A stretch of 64,000 bases of DNA, taken from assembly GCF_030445035.2 (NCBI RefSeq), contig NC_080680.1, forward strand, positions 48,497,212 through 48,561,211, in the 5' to 3' direction. Positions within the stretch are counted from its first letter, which is position 1; each line of letters begins with the position of its first letter. Made by a program: the position numbers and the translations under genes. The notes beneath the pieces were generated by a model, which saw nothing but the letters and a program-made list of their open reading frames with translations, did not search any database and was not told where the DNA came from. This stretch comes from Dasypus novemcinctus (Eukaryota > Chordata > Mammalia > Cingulata > Dasypodidae). Shown here in pieces: positions 32,326 through 44,370 of the stretch.

Positions 32326-34935
32326 CACAAGATGAAAGCCTGACTCCTCATGTGTCTGTTAATCATGTTAGGTATTTGGTGACCGGAAGGCGGAGGCTTG
32401 CTCAGCTGGCCCAAGTAGATGACTTCTGCTTGCTCACATCCAGCAAGGCATAAGAAGGGTGTGTAGGTATGATCACAATTGTGAGTTGGTGAACATAGAC
32501 TCTTGGAAAGAATTTACATATGAATCTCCTCTCCTCAAGAAACTTCTCCTGGGGCGCAGCATGGAATCTCTGTACTGATAAAAGACATTCTTGCATAGAC
32601 TGTTGTCTTTGTTCTTCTGTCCCAGAGCTATTGCCCTGTATCCATTTCTCCACTCAACCCCTGGTTTCTGCAGACAGTTGGAGTGGCGATCTGAATGGAG
32701 CCAGAAGGATTAAAGAAAAGCCCCCAGATCCTCTGGGAAAGGAGTAAGGCCTGGTGCAGGAAAAAATGATCAACAGCTTAAGGGACTTTCTCTGTAGTGC
32801 TGCTCCCTAACTTAGGAACTCAGGCCTGTGGGTCCTGGGATGGGAGGAAAGGGCAGCCTTAAAAAGCCAGATATTCCTGTTGTCCTTCAATATCTGGATG
32901 GGTGTGCAGATGGTTAATACAGAGGTTTCAAGGTGGATTGCCAGTTCCCTTTTCCTCCCAAGTGTAGAACTACTCAAGAAAGATGAAGTAAGATCAACGG
33001 TCAGCGAGTGTCATCAGCTTTACTATTGACAAAGCTGGGTTAGAGAATATGGCACCCTGCACTTCTTCCCTTCCAATCTAGCACCTGATGCCTGGCCATG
33101 GTTGTCGGCAAAACTGATACTTATTAGCCACTGAGATGGATCTGCTGTCTCAAACGTGGTGAGCTGTGCTGTTGAGACTGAAAAACCAGGCTGCTAGCTG
33201 CCTCAGGAAGGGCCCAGACCCTGCCTTGAGTGAATTTAGCACAGGGGAACTGGGGTACTTAAGTAATTACTCTGTCGGAGCCTTGGCTGATAGGTGTTTT
33301 TGTAATCTGAGTGTAGGAGAAGAGAATTAAGTGAGGGCTGCAGAGGATGGCGTCAAAGGCTTAGGCAAGTCCTCTTGAGGAACTCTGGGGGAGGTCGAAG
33401 TAAATTTCTAACACTGGTTCACCTGGTTCATTCTGTACCTTGGTTCGTTCTGTTTCTAGCTTTGTGCATTATCTACTTAACTGGTGCATGCTGTATCTCC
33501 CAGGGGGCCTGTGCTTTATAGTACATACTGAAAATGGTTCTCTTAGAGGCAGTTGCAGTGCAAATCAGTTCTAAGGAAGGTATTGTTGAGAAAATAATAC
33601 ATGATGAGACCATCAGTTTTTACTCTTTTCAAAGAAGTTGTTTAAATAAAAGAACACAAATTGGAAATACAGGTGTATACACACAAGGAAAGCAATATAA
33701 AATATATACCATTGCATTTGGTAGGAAAGCATCAACCTAAGTCTGTTTTTATTAATATTACCAAATAAAGATGTATTATTAGAACAAGGAGAGTAGATGT
33801 TTTTCCTTCATAATAAGATAAAAGTTTTCAGAAACAAGGCTTGGGAAGGTCATATGCATTATTGCTGGACTTTTTGTCACAAAATGGAAAAGGTTTTTAG
33901 TTCATTTAAAGAAAAATGCCTAGTGTACTTACAGTAAACATGGTTGTTTGGCTTAGCTGGTCTGAAAAACATTGAAGATCAATTCTGTAGAAGCAGAATA
34001 AAGTTACTATCAGAGATACTGTTGTCACTCACCTTGGGGACTCTTGTCTCTAAAGAGGTGAAGCAAAGAAAAGAATGATTATTACATCACCTTCACCTGA
34101 AAATCATAGTGGCGTTACTTGCAAAATAGAACAGTCTTTCTTCAATCTAGGAAACCTTATTGCAAGAGCATTGTAAACCTACATCTCTTCAAGGCTCAGA
34201 GAAATAAAGGTAAAAGACAAAGAAGGGGGAGGGGCTGGGAATTTAATTCTAACAGTACGATTATCTTAGTAATGATAAATATGGATTAGGGAAAACTCAA
34301 GGAACAGAAAATTTACAAACTGTCTTTTAAGGGGAAAAAGCATAAGCAGGCAACTAAAAAAATTGCTTGTAAATAAAATGATCAATGTCACTGGTAAAGA
34401 AATGAAATTAACATTTGATGACACACTTTTGTCCATCATGCTGGCAAGATTTCAGGTGATTTGGTTATAGTTAATTTTTTTTGACACATTCTAAATTTGA
34501 TGATCATATATTAACTTTATAGATTTGAAAAAGCTCTAAAACATAAACTAAATATAACTTAACATATATACCTGATTTGGAGGTAGAACTAGTTTTGTAC
34601 AAATCTTGGGCTAGGAAGGGGTAGCGTATATTTGACAGACCACTTAGCAAAGTAATCCAAGGACTAAGGTTTAATTCTCATTGCTCCTAATTTAATTTAT
34701 ATTGTGTGTGTCCGAACAGTCTCCTTAACTCGTTTTCTTGTTAGAACCATTCTTCTGTTGTTTAAACCAAAAATCTTGACTCCTCTTTCTCTTCTATCAG
34801 GACATCTTGTTTAGACTATTTTTAGAATCTGACCACTTCTCACTGACCACTGCTGGACCAAGATACCGTTTTATTGTCCTTGGATTACTGAAAATTGCCT
34901 CCATGCTGGTTTCCATGCTTTTATTCTTGTCCATT
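32326..34935. other. Single-copy intronic DNA, nothing recognised
   Basis: About 2.6 kb with no recognised exon, RNA gene or repeat family. Short ORFs (60-83 codons) have no recognisable product. Confidence 0.4.
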
Positions 34936-34937
34936 TT

Positions 34938-35133
34938 TTTTTTTAAAGAAAATATTCTTCTTTTTTTAACTTAAAGATTTATTTATTAATTTCTTGCCAC
35001 TCCCTTGTTGTTTGCATTTGCTGTGCCTGTTTGTTTTGTGCTGGTCTTCTTTTCAGGAGGCACCAGGAACCAAACTTGGGACCTCCCATGTGGTAGGTGG
35101 GAGCTCAATTGCTTGAGTTACATCTGCTTCCCT
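34938..35133 (-). mobile_element. DAS-type SINE, shortened
   Basis: The poly-T side is near 34938-34948. Antisense landmarks 'ggaaccaaacttgggacct' and 'gagttacatctgcttccct' mark the tRNA-like head. Confidence 0.8.
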
Positions 35134-35179
35134 CTTTTCTTTTTTTGACCAACAGCCAGAATGAGACTTAAAAAGTATG

Positions 35180-36375
35180 AACCAGTTCACTTTTCTACTT
35201 AAAATCCTCAAGAAGAGTTACCATAGAAAGCAATGTTATCTGCTTGAATGAAATTGGATGCCAGATTCACAAGAAGGGAAAGAGCCTGTATTAGTCAGCC
35301 AAAGGGGTGCAGATGCAAAGTACCAGAAATCTGTTGGCTCTTATAAAGAGTATTTATTTGACATAAAAGCTTACAGTTAAATGCCCTAAAGAGTCCAACT
35401 CAAGGTTACTTCCATACTAAACTCTATTGCCACATTTTGAAGCAATATGGTGGGTGACATCTGTGAGGGTTCAGCCTCTTTTTCCCTCTTATGTCTCCGT
35501 GGGTCCAGCTTCTTCTAATCTCTGCTGTAGGCTTGTCTCTCTTTATGGGGCTTGTTTCTTTCTAGGTTTAGCTGCTCTGTTTTCTTCACAAGGTCAGCTA
35601 TAAACTTTCAGGTGACTGGCTCTTCTGTGTTCCCAGGGCCTCTGCTGTGTCTGTGGAGCTGTCTCTCTTCCTCTGTATTCTTCTGTGAATCTAATTCTGT
35701 GTATCTTTTTTCTCTGTCTTCTTGATTGAGTATGCTTTAACATAGCCCACAAAGGAGATGGGGACACAAACTGAGTCACCCTAATGACTGGTTGAATCAA
35801 AGCCCTAATCTTGATTTGATCAAGTAAACGTGAAACCTTTAGAATTTTAAATCAATCAAAGGGTATCATGCCCAGAGGAACAGACCAGTTTACAAACATA
35901 ATCAATATTTCTTTTTTGGAATTTGTAAATAATATCAAACTGCTACAAAGCCCAAGATTACTTCCCATCTCACTCAGAGTAAAAGCCAAACTCCTTACCT
36001 CCCCTATTCATTTCTCACTTTTCTGGTTGCTTACTGAGTTCTGGTCACACTCACTTCCTTGCTATTCCTTCTGTTGCCCAAGGGTGCTCCTTGCTGTTTC
36101 TTCAGCATGAAATGCTCATCTTTCAGATATCTGCATGATTTACGCTCTTCTTGATACCTCTGCCCAAATTTTCCTCTCTTGAAATGCCATCTCTTGACCA
36201 CCCTGTAAAAATATCTACCCTTGCCTTTTGTACTCTATCTCTTTACCCTGGGTTCTTCTTCACTTTGTCTTTATCACTTATTTATTGCCTGTTTCACTCT
36301 ATTAGTATTTGGGACCTTGTTTCATTACCTACCGAATGCCCAGCAGTTAAGCATTCTTAACTGTTTGTTGAATGA
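35180..36375 (+). mobile_element. L2 LINE fragment split by an LTR (35180-35286 and 35948-36375)
   Basis: The left arm has 'tacttaaaatcctcaagaag'. The right arm has 'agtaaaagccaaactcctta', 'tttcagatatctgcatgat', 'ccatctcttgaccaccctg' and an end near 'gtttgttgaatgactggc'. This is the L2 3' order. The LTR at 35287-35947 interrupts it. Confidence 0.65.
35287..35947 (-). mobile_element. Solo ERV-type LTR, copy 1
   Basis: 661 bp beginning TGTATTAGTCAGCC and ending ACTGCTACA on +, so TG...CA on either strand. The flanks gagcc and aagcc are 5-bp TSDs with one mismatch. AATAAA on the minus strand (35358-35353) lies about 65 bp from that strand's 3' end, as expected for an R region, which sets the orientation. 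No internal ERV sequence adjoins, so it is a solo LTR. The class is not assigned. Confidence 0.75.
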
Positions 36376-37408
36376 CTGGCTGGATTTCCAATTTCTCCTT
36401 CAGCAGCATTTATTTTTAGCTACAGAAATACTCAGACCATCCTTGTTCTTTGACCAGGGGAAAAGTAAGGCTGCAATCAATGTACCAAAATGTTTCCAAA
36501 GGGTAAATTTGTGGGCTTTATTCCCTCTTGACACTACCCAGATTTTTGTATTCTAAATTCTTTACCTGTCAAGCATTGGAATTGTTCTCTAAGTCACTTT
36601 TCTGTGTTTGGGACCAATATTTTCCTTTTTCTTGCATTTGGTATCATTTTATGTAAATCTACAAAATTTGGCATTTATTCTTTCATTCAGTTAGCAAATA
36701 ATGGTGACAGCAGATATTGTGAGCTAGACTGGGTACCAGTATCTATGCTGGGGATAAAGGGGTGAAGAGCCTGCCTTTCCCTGGAGGAGATTACAGTTTA
36801 CTGGGTGGTTGGAAGTGCCAACAGTTGGGACAGGGTAACTGCTATAACGAGGAATACAGAGAGGTGGGTGGGAATACAGGGCTGGGGGATGTTGAGGCCT
36901 GCTGGAGAGGCACAGGCACCTCATGGATGGGCCAGAGTGCTTGGTGAGGAAACAGGTTAAGGCTGATCCAAGGAAGGGAATAACTTGTGCAGAGGCACAG
37001 AGGATGAGAGTTTAACTTATTCAGAGAAGCCTAAGCCATTGAGTATTGTGGGAGCTCACAGTACAGCACAGGCAGTGGAGGTCTGTGAGGCCATGGAAGT
37101 TATTCAAGGGCTAGATCAGGACTCTTCTAAAGGACCTTGTGAGAACTGTACATGTCTGAGGACTGTGGATTCAGGCCTGTGCAAACTGTGTATGTGAAAG
37201 AAGGTGGGTGGGGAGAGGCCTGAAAGGTTTTTTCTTTTGCATGCTCCCTCCCCTAGAGTTAAGGAGAATCCAGAGTATTCTCTGACCTGTATTAATATAT
37301 ATTTATATTTAGATCGTAAGTTCCTAAAGGGCAGCAGAATTTTATTTTTGTTTTCCTCATAGTACCTTACATGCACATTGTGGATTTAATGCTTATTTAA
37401 ACATTTTC
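36376..37408. other. Intronic sequence with an ancient repeat trace
   Basis: 36660-36900 has 'tcattcagttagcaaata' and 'gctggggataaaggggtga', typical of an old mammalian interspersed repeat. The rest is not recognised. Confidence 0.4.
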
Positions 37409-37746
37409 TTTTTTTTTTAAAGATTTATTTATTTCTTTCCCTTTCCCCCCAGTTGTCTGCTTTTTTGTAGTGTCATCTTGCTGTGTCCGCTCTCTGTGTG
37501 TGCTGTGCCACTCCTGGGCAGGCTGCGCTTTTATCACGTGGGATGGCTCTCCTTGTGGGGCGCACGCCTTGCGCGTGGGGCATCCCCTACATGGGGGACA
37601 CCCCTGTGTGGCATGGCACTTTTTGCGCACAGCAGCTCTGCGTGTGGGCCAGCTCACCACATGGGTCAGGAGGTACTGGGTATAGAACCCCTGGACCCTC
37701 CATATGGTAGGCGGACTCTCTGTCGGTTGAGCCACAACTGCTTCCC
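37409..37746 (-). mobile_element. DAS SINE, long, shortened body
   Basis: Poly-T tail at 37409-37418 and antisense head 'ggttgagccacaactgcttc' near 37726-37745. 'tttaaac' flanks both ends. Confidence 0.9.
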
Positions 37747-38880
37747 CGTTTAAACTTTTTAAAAATGACTGATGACCACACCTTTATCTGTAGCCCTCAT
37801 CTGTTTTAACTTCTTATCCCATAGCATGATTTCTCTTTATCCACCCTACTTCTCACCTCTTGATCTTTATTCTAAGATTTGTTGTTTCAGCTGTTGGCGC
37901 CAGGTGCTGTGAGTCTGGAAAGGGATGAGGGTGGGATTCCGGAGCAGTAACAAAGTGATTTTCGGAGGTGGTCACTCCAGCTCTTCTTACTTGTTTTTGC
38001 ATTCCCTGTACCTGGCACTTATTAACTGCTCAGTATTTGTTGAAAGAACCATCCTGTTCGTAGACAGCAGGATTAAGTCTGTTTTCATAGCAAAGCCTAC
38101 TGCCTGCTTTTCTACTTTGATTTCCTATAATCTCTCCGTTTTAAACTTTAGATACTAAAAACGCCTTTCTTCCTCCCTGCAGTACCTTCAAATATTTCCA
38201 CTACCTGGAGTGTTTTCTCTCATCAGGAAAACTCCTACACTTTCTTCTGTGTCTTAACTCCTCCTCATTTGCAGGGAATTAATTTCTGATTAAACGATGT
38301 ACAGTTAGTTGCTCTGTCCTGTGTATATTTTCGTACTGAGGTGTGTTTGGTCTCTACATTGTGGTGCCAACAGAATGAGATGGGAGCTTGGAAGGTAAAG
38401 AAGACAGACCTTATTCATTTTCTGTCTCCTGTACTTTAAGTCTGGTGCATGACAGTTTTACTGAATGGATGATTTGTATTATTATAGGAAAACATATTAT
38501 GACAAGTTGGAAGTACACCTGAATAAACTCAGTATTTTGTCCACCCTCTACTCAACCTAGAATAGGTATGAGAATCCATTCCACAACTGGTGTATGTAGG
38601 AACAGCATCTTCTGTAAACTTGCAAAGTTAGAGAATTAATTTTTACTTGAAAGGATTTTGAGGAGGCAAGTAATAGAGGTAAGTCAGTGATTCAATGCCA
38701 GGAATAAGAGCTTGGCAGGAGGAGATACTAGAGGCATTTGTTTTCAAGAGACTAGGGAAAGATGAGGGAGCCTTCTTAAGAGGGTGGTAGAGAGGAATGG
38801 TGAGTAGCAAAAAGCAGAGTGCCTGCTAAGGGAGTTTACATGTTATTTGGGAGCAAGTCTTCACCTGAGAAGAGACCGGG
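37747..38880. other. Intronic sequence, possibly an L2 remnant at 38160-38480
   Basis: 'atttccactacctggagtg' near 38195 hints at L2. Otherwise I name no gene or repeat. Confidence 0.35.
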
Positions 38881-39428
38881 GTAAAAGCTTACAGTCACAA
38901 GGCCCTTAAAGAGTCCAGCTCAAGACTGTTTTCTCATCAAAGTCACTTGCCATGTGTTGAAACAAGATGACTGGCGATCTCTGTTTGGTCTCTCTCTCCT
39001 TCTTCCTTTTAAGGCTCTGTGGGCCCAGCTTCTTCCAATCTCAGTTGTAGGCTTCGTTTATCAGTCTGGCATAGGCCTCATTTCCTTGCAGGCCTTATCA
39101 GCTGCAAACTCTCAGGTGAATGACTCTTCTCTCCCTGGCCTTTAACTGTTTTGAGCCTCTTTCCTCTAGCATCTATGGAGCTCTCTCTATCTACTGTGTG
39201 TCTTCTTGAGTGAGCGCCTGCTTATATCAGCCTACCAAGGGAGCGGGGACCCCACTCTGAGTCATGCCCTACTGATATGGTCGTATCAAAGTCCTAATCT
39301 TAACAGTAATTTAATCAAGACATGTCAGCTGAGTCTAAAGCATTGAAAGGGTATCATACCCAGAGGAACAGACCAGTTTACAAATATTTTTCTTTTTGGG
39401 GGTTCATAAATAATATCAAACTGCCACA
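38881..39428 (-). mobile_element. ERV-type LTR, copy 2, truncated, next to KDM4C exon 2
   Basis: Collinear with copies 1 and 3 from 'aaaagcttacagtcacaa' to 'aatatcaaactgccaca', ending in CA at 39427-39428. About 80 bp including the AATAAA region are missing from its minus-strand 3' side. The intact end lies 42 bp before the splice acceptor at 39470, in antisense orientation to the gene. Confidence 0.8.
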
Positions 39429-39470
39429 CCTTTTGATTCAGGACCTATGACTGTATCATCCTCTCTGCAG

Positions 39471-39630
39471 AGCTGTCCTAGCTATCATGGCGGAGGCCGA
39501 GGCAGAGAGTCCTTTGAACCCCAGCTGCAAGATCATGACCTTCAGACCCTCCATGGAGGAGTTCCGGAATTTCAACAGATACCTCGCTTACATGGAGTCT
39601 AAAGGAGCTCATCGAGCAGGTCTTGCAAAG
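39471..39630 (+). CDS. KDM4C: KDM4C exon 2, first coding exon (CDS 39487-39630)
   Basis: KDM4C is a nuclear Fe(II)/2-oxoglutarate JmjC demethylase that removes methyl groups from H3K9me3/me2 and H3K36me3. The exon opens after a pyrimidine-rich tract ending in CTCTGCAG (AG at 39469-39470) and has 16 nt of leader. The ATG at 39487 has A at -3 and G at +4, a strong Kozak context. It encodes 48 codons in phase 0 and ends AAAG|GTAAAT. From about residue 16 (IMTFRP, then [17 protein letters not shown]) the protein is the first two thirds of the JmjN domain, which packs against the catalytic JmjC domain encoded downstream. YLAYMESKG matches KDM4C rather than KDM4A or KDM4B. The extreme N-terminus (MAEAEAES) is acidic and differs slightly from the human form I remember. 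Flanking splice sites exclude a processed pseudogene. An LTR ends 42 bp upstream of the acceptor. Confidence 0.93.
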
Positions 39631-39959
39631 GTAAATGTCCTCAGAGCCATTAAATGAAAAATGCTTATTTGGACTTCAAATTATGACTTTGTTTCATGAT
39701 GTGGGAATTTATTTCTTCCAAAGGATTATTTTTGAAATGTCTTTGATCTTGTTGTTCCATTTAGGGCATATGATTTCTTCAAAGAATTATTTTTATTTTA
39801 ATTCTTTAGCCTAGGTTGTGTTCTAGGATTTTTTCATTTGTTTTTGTTTTTGTTTTTGTTCAACTTTCAAACCAGGGATGGCTCATAAAAATAGAAGAGG
39901 TTCTTAGTAGTCATCAGATTCTAAGCTAGGACAGTTTGCTCCTTCCCTCATAGAAGTTT

Positions 39960-40400
39960 CCATTTTAACTACTTTCAAGCATACAATTCAGTTGCATTAA
40001 TTACATTCACAGTGTTGTGCTGTGTTCATCACATTCATTGCCAAAATTTTTCCATCACCCCAATCAGAAATTGTGTTCATTAAGCTTTAACTCACCATCC
40101 TCCCAACTTGTAATCTACTTTCTGTCTTTATGAATTTGCATATTCTAGTTATTTCATGTAAGTGAAATTATATAATATCTGTCCTTTTGTGTCTTGTCTG
40201 TTTCACTCAACATATCTTCAAGATTCATCTATGTTTTCCCATGTATCAGAACTTCATTTCATTTTATGTCTGAATAATATACCACTGCATGGATATCCAC
40301 ATTTTGTTTATCCATTTGTCTTTTGATACAACTTGGGTTGCTCCTACCTTTTGACTATTGTGAATAATGCTGCTGTGTACATTGATATACAAATATAGAG
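39960..40400 (-). mobile_element. Ancient L1 (L1M-type) 3' fragment
   Basis: Antisense order 'caagcatacaattcagttgc', 'attcatctatgttttcccat', 'ataccactgcatggatatc', 'gtgaataatgctgctgtgta'. Confidence 0.75.
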
Positions 40401-40582
40401 GATAGTTCTTAATCTGAAGGTTAAATACTGATCTTTTTCCTTCCTTTCTCCCTCTTTTTCTAGCCCTGCCCCATCCCTCCTCCCCTCCCAGTGACTTGTC
40501 TGTGGACTTCCCCTTACTCCTTCCCTGTGGGTGGACATCATGGTGTAGCTGCCTTAGGGGAAACCATCTCAATTTGGCATGA

Positions 40583-40660
40583 TGCCTTGTCTTCCTTCCT
40601 TCCTTCCTCTCTCCCTCTCCTTCCCCTCTTCTTCCTCTTCCTTTTTTCCTTTCCTTCTCT
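40583..40660. repeat. Polypyrimidine (CCTT/CTTC) tract
   Basis: Nearly pure C/T on the + strand, made of CCTT and CTTCC units. Confidence 0.85.
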
Positions 40661-40663
40661 TAA

Positions 40664-40912
40664 AAAAAAAATGTATAACAGCTTTATTGAGATAGAATTC
40701 ACATACCATATAATTCATTCATGTAAAGTGTACAATTCATTGGCTTTTAGTATATTCATAGAGTTGTGGAACTGTTGCTACTAATTCTAAAATACTTTCA
40801 TCACCCCTAAAAGAAACTCATCAGCAGTCATTTTCCATTTCCTCCAACCACCCATAATCCTAGACAACTACTCATTTACTCTCTGTCTCTGTAAATTTGC
40901 CTATTTGATTAA
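40664..40912 (-). mobile_element. Ancient L1 3' fragment
   Basis: 'ctttattgagatagaattca' followed by 'acataccatataattcattc' and 'ggcttttagtatattcatag' is the antisense start of an old L1 3' UTR. Confidence 0.7.
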
Positions 40913-41867
40913 GAAAATTTTTTTTTTCTTTTTTAGTTGTATGTTCACCAAATATGGAAGGAGCCTACTGTGCACCACACGCTATGCCAGATGCTAGGGG
41001 GATGCATGTGGGGGGTGCAGAAATAGAATGAAGTTCCTGCCTCATTGGAGCTCATATTCCGGTGGTAACATCATAGGGATCGTAAGATTGAAGACATTGA
41101 AGTAAAACCCAAAGAATAAAAAAAGAAGTCATCTTTTTCAAAATGTGGGGATGGAAAGAATAGCTAGTACAGAGTCCTGGAGGCTGACCTGAACTTCATG
41201 TGTGAGAGAAATCAAAAGAATGTCAGTAGGGTTGGTGCTCAGTGAAGGTCCTAAGTTAAAAGAGAGGCCTGGAAAGGACCAGATTGTATTGGGCTTGTCA
41301 GGCCATAGAACAGCATTGGAGATTTTTTTCTAACTGCAGTGAGAAGCATTGCTGGGCTTTAAACAGAAGAGAGAAGAACTTGGTGGCTTTTTCCTTGTTT
41401 ATTTAATTTATTTCTTGTGATATTATTTTGAGGAGATCACACCAGCTTCTGTGTGAAGAGTGAATTTGGTGGGAGGGCAGAATGGAAACTGTGATTCCAG
41501 GTGGGTGGTGGAGTTACCTAGTGAAGAGGTGATGGTGGCAGACCCAGGGCAGATGGAGTGAAGTGGTCTTTGGAATGATGTGCTGGAAAATTCTCTTATT
41601 ATTTTTATAGATGTCAGATAATATCCTTGAAAAAATGATTTAAGAACATTTGGGTATAAATTACATGATCAGGGTTGAGGGAGGGACTTGCAGGTTTGGA
41701 CCTGTAGATCCAGTTATAGCTCTGAAAGACTGTATAATTCATCTTCCCACTCTTAATCTGAGATGGTTTGTTTGTCCATCCTAAAATGGAAATCAATTTT
41801 AACTTAAAAATTTTCTCAGAAGAATATATTTCATTGCATTATTTCAGTTTATTATTGCTCTAAATCA
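40913..41867. other. Intronic sequence with an ancient repeat trace
   Basis: 40944-41100 ('ctactgtgcaccacacgc', 'cctcattggagctcatatt') looks like an old mammalian dispersed repeat. The rest is not recognised. Confidence 0.4.
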
Positions 41868-41875
41868 GGGGTTCT

Positions 41876-42060
41876 TAACAAGGGGTCTGTAAGCTTGAAT
41901 TGAAATTCATATAAACATTATTCTTTGCGGGGGACATGTTGGTGTGGGTGTGATATATTTATTAAATAATACACAGTATAGTGTGAACTTAGTAAGGGGT
42001 CTCTGGTTTTCACCTGACTGGCAAAGGGGTCCATGGAACAAAAAAGGTTAAGAACCCCTG
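41876..42060. mobile_element. hAT-type MITE with TIRs and 8-bp TSD
   Basis: Terminal inverted repeats CAGGGGTTCTTAAC and GTTAAGAACCCCTG bound 185 bp. The flanks ctctaaat (41868-41875) and ctccaaat (42061-42068) are an 8-bp TSD with one mismatch, the hAT hallmark. It resembles the MER58/MER3 group of Charlie derivatives. Confidence 0.88.
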
Positions 42061-42068
42061 CTCCAAAT

Positions 42069-43113
42069 ATTAAGTTTATAATCTGGGTTTCTGTAGAGTT
42101 CTCAGTACCACCACCTAAATCACTGAGCGCTGGCAGAATCAGCTGCCGATTTAAATGGGTTCTCCTGAAAGAAAAGGGTTCTCCTTAGAATCCCCTTTTC
42201 TGATGGTTTAATAGAATTGAGAGCAGATTGTAGCTGAGGAGAGAACTTCCAGAACTGTAGGGAATGGTGTTCAGATGCTGCTGCTGCATCCGAATGTGAT
42301 CCTAACTTGTAAACCCAATTCTTTTACTGTTTCTGTCATATATCCACTGAGGTCTGTACTTTTGTTATGTATCCTGCTAAGGTTCAAGTACTTCCTAGAA
42401 AAGGCTTAACATTTGGGAATAATGAGTTTTATGAAAGTTTTTTAGGGGTGGGTGAGAGATAAATATGGAAAACAAAGAGAACAAGAGGAAATACAGGTTT
42501 ATATTGAGTTTCTCAGATGAACGTTTCTTAATTCATTTGCCTAACTCTCAAAAACCCCCTTTTTGGAACCTTAACATCTCCAGATTATCCTTGTTGAAGA
42601 GAAGAGAATTATGTCATAATCATTTGACAGTCATAAATTTGATCATAAACTCATAATGGGTGTGCAAGGATTTGGATTTTATTAGTTTCGGGAGAGTTGG
42701 TAGAGTATGTTTCTCCCCCTCTCTGAGCCCTGTATGCAGTCCTTTGTCCTCTTCTTCACCCCCTTTTGTTTCATGAAAACATATATCCTGCTGTGTTTCT
42801 CTGAGATTATTATATTGTCCTGTGGTCAGGTGGCACGTTTAGTAACCATAGAAGAGGAAGCAGCAGTTGCTCTCACAAGGGAGTTACAGGCTCAGGGAGC
42901 ACACCTGTGTGCTGTCCGTATTATGTAACAGAATAGAGTTAATGAGAACTACAGTTAGGTTCCTGAATGTTGAACAAACACACCTGAGTCCAGACTACTT
43001 TTTTTTTTTTTTAAGTGAAGCTTATTGCAATAGTTGGAGATATTTATTTGTTCAATCCTGTGAATTTCTTATCACTTGTACTAGCAATACTGTGAACCAT
43101 TTGTTTCTAATAA
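42069..43113. other. Intronic sequence, nothing recognised
   Basis: No gene or named repeat seen. Confidence 0.4.
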
Positions 43114-43536
43114 TTTTTTTTTTCAGATTTAAAAATTTTTTAATTTCTCTCCTCTTTCTGCGCCCCCCCCCCCAGTTGTCTGTTCTCTGTGTCCATTCGC
43201 TGTGTATTCTTCTGTGACTGCTTCTCTCCTTAGCAGCACTGGAATCTGTGTTTCTTTTTGTTGTGTCATCTTGTTGCGTCAGCTCTCTGTGTGTGCGGTG
43301 CCATTCCTGGGCAGGCTGCGCTTTCTTTCATGCTGGGCAGCTCTTCTTACAGGGCGCACTCCTTGTGCGTGGGGCTCCCCTACATGGGGGACACCCCTGC
43401 ATGGCACAGTACTACTTGAGCGCATCAGCAGTACACACGGGCCAGCTCCACACGGGTCAAGGAGGCCCAGGGTTTGAACTGCGGACCTCCCATGTGGTAG
43501 GCAGACACCCTATCTATTGGGCCAAGTCTGCTTTCC
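43114..43536 (-). mobile_element. DAS SINE, long
   Basis: Poly-T at 43114-43123, a C-run near 43162-43173, the body, and head 'ggccaagtctgctttcc' at the right end. Confidence 0.92.
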
Positions 43537-44370
43537 TGTTTCATTTTTTGTTCTCTTTATATATCAGGTCACATAAACTCAATTTTACCTACTTTCCCTT
43601 TTGTTCTGAAAGTTGGAGTAATATATAAAAGCAAATGTATAAAACTCTTTCAAATCAAATGACATTGTAAAAATCACCCTGCATCAATATTACTGTTTAT
43701 TTTTGGGATTTAACATTTAATGAATTGGTCTAAATTTATGATTTGAAGAAATAGATGGAGTAGTTCACTAGTGTTGATTTTTCTTTTCTCTCCTGATTTT
43801 AGATTTTCACTTTAGATTTAACTTTTATTTCCAGAGTAAGAGCTTTGGCAACGTGACTTTTTATATCTACAAAGTTGAAGATCAAGTTGGGAAAGTGAAG
43901 AGTAGCTGTCTACTTAAATGTGAAAATTGTATAGTTTTTGTGCAGGCAGATTATGATGAACAGTATCATGTATGAAATTGGTGAAATTCATGAAGTGAAG
44001 GAAAATGAAAAGAAACACTGTTTTCCTACCTCTGGCTCCTTCCTCCATAGGAAAATGATAGTAACAGCAATTTAATTCAAGAAAAGAAGAGTGAATACAG
44101 ATGTTAGAAAATTTCCACTGAGTATGGTGGCTAGTCTGGGTTTGGGAGAATGATGATATAAAATGTATGTTTCTTTAGGAGAAATGGGTTTCCTTCATTT
44201 ATATTCACTAAATGTAGAGATTTAACTTTGAAATATTTTAAGGTCCTAAGCGTGCTGTGCTTCCATTTCCTATGTAAGAAAATCTGATGTGTTAAGGTTT
44301 AAAATGATAGCTCAAATGAAAGATTTTTGTTATGGGCTTTAACTTTAAGAATTTTTGTATTATTTATGAT
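43537..44370. other. Intronic sequence, nothing recognised
   Basis: No gene or named repeat seen. Confidence 0.4.

Larger units (their letters stand above)
976..39470 (+). other. KDM4C: KDM4C intron 1 (about 38.5 kb)
   Basis: The interval runs from the GT at 976 to the CAG at 39468-39470. No ORF in it looks like a host exon. Most of it consists of the SINE, L1, REL, LTR and fossil repeats listed separately, plus AT-rich single-copy DNA. Its status as an intron depends on the exon 1 assignment. Confidence 0.6.

Noticed and set aside
43801-43990. Candidate KDM4C exon 3 near a pyrimidine-rich 'ttatttccag' acceptor
   Set aside because: The downstream translation does not continue the JmjN domain and contains stops.
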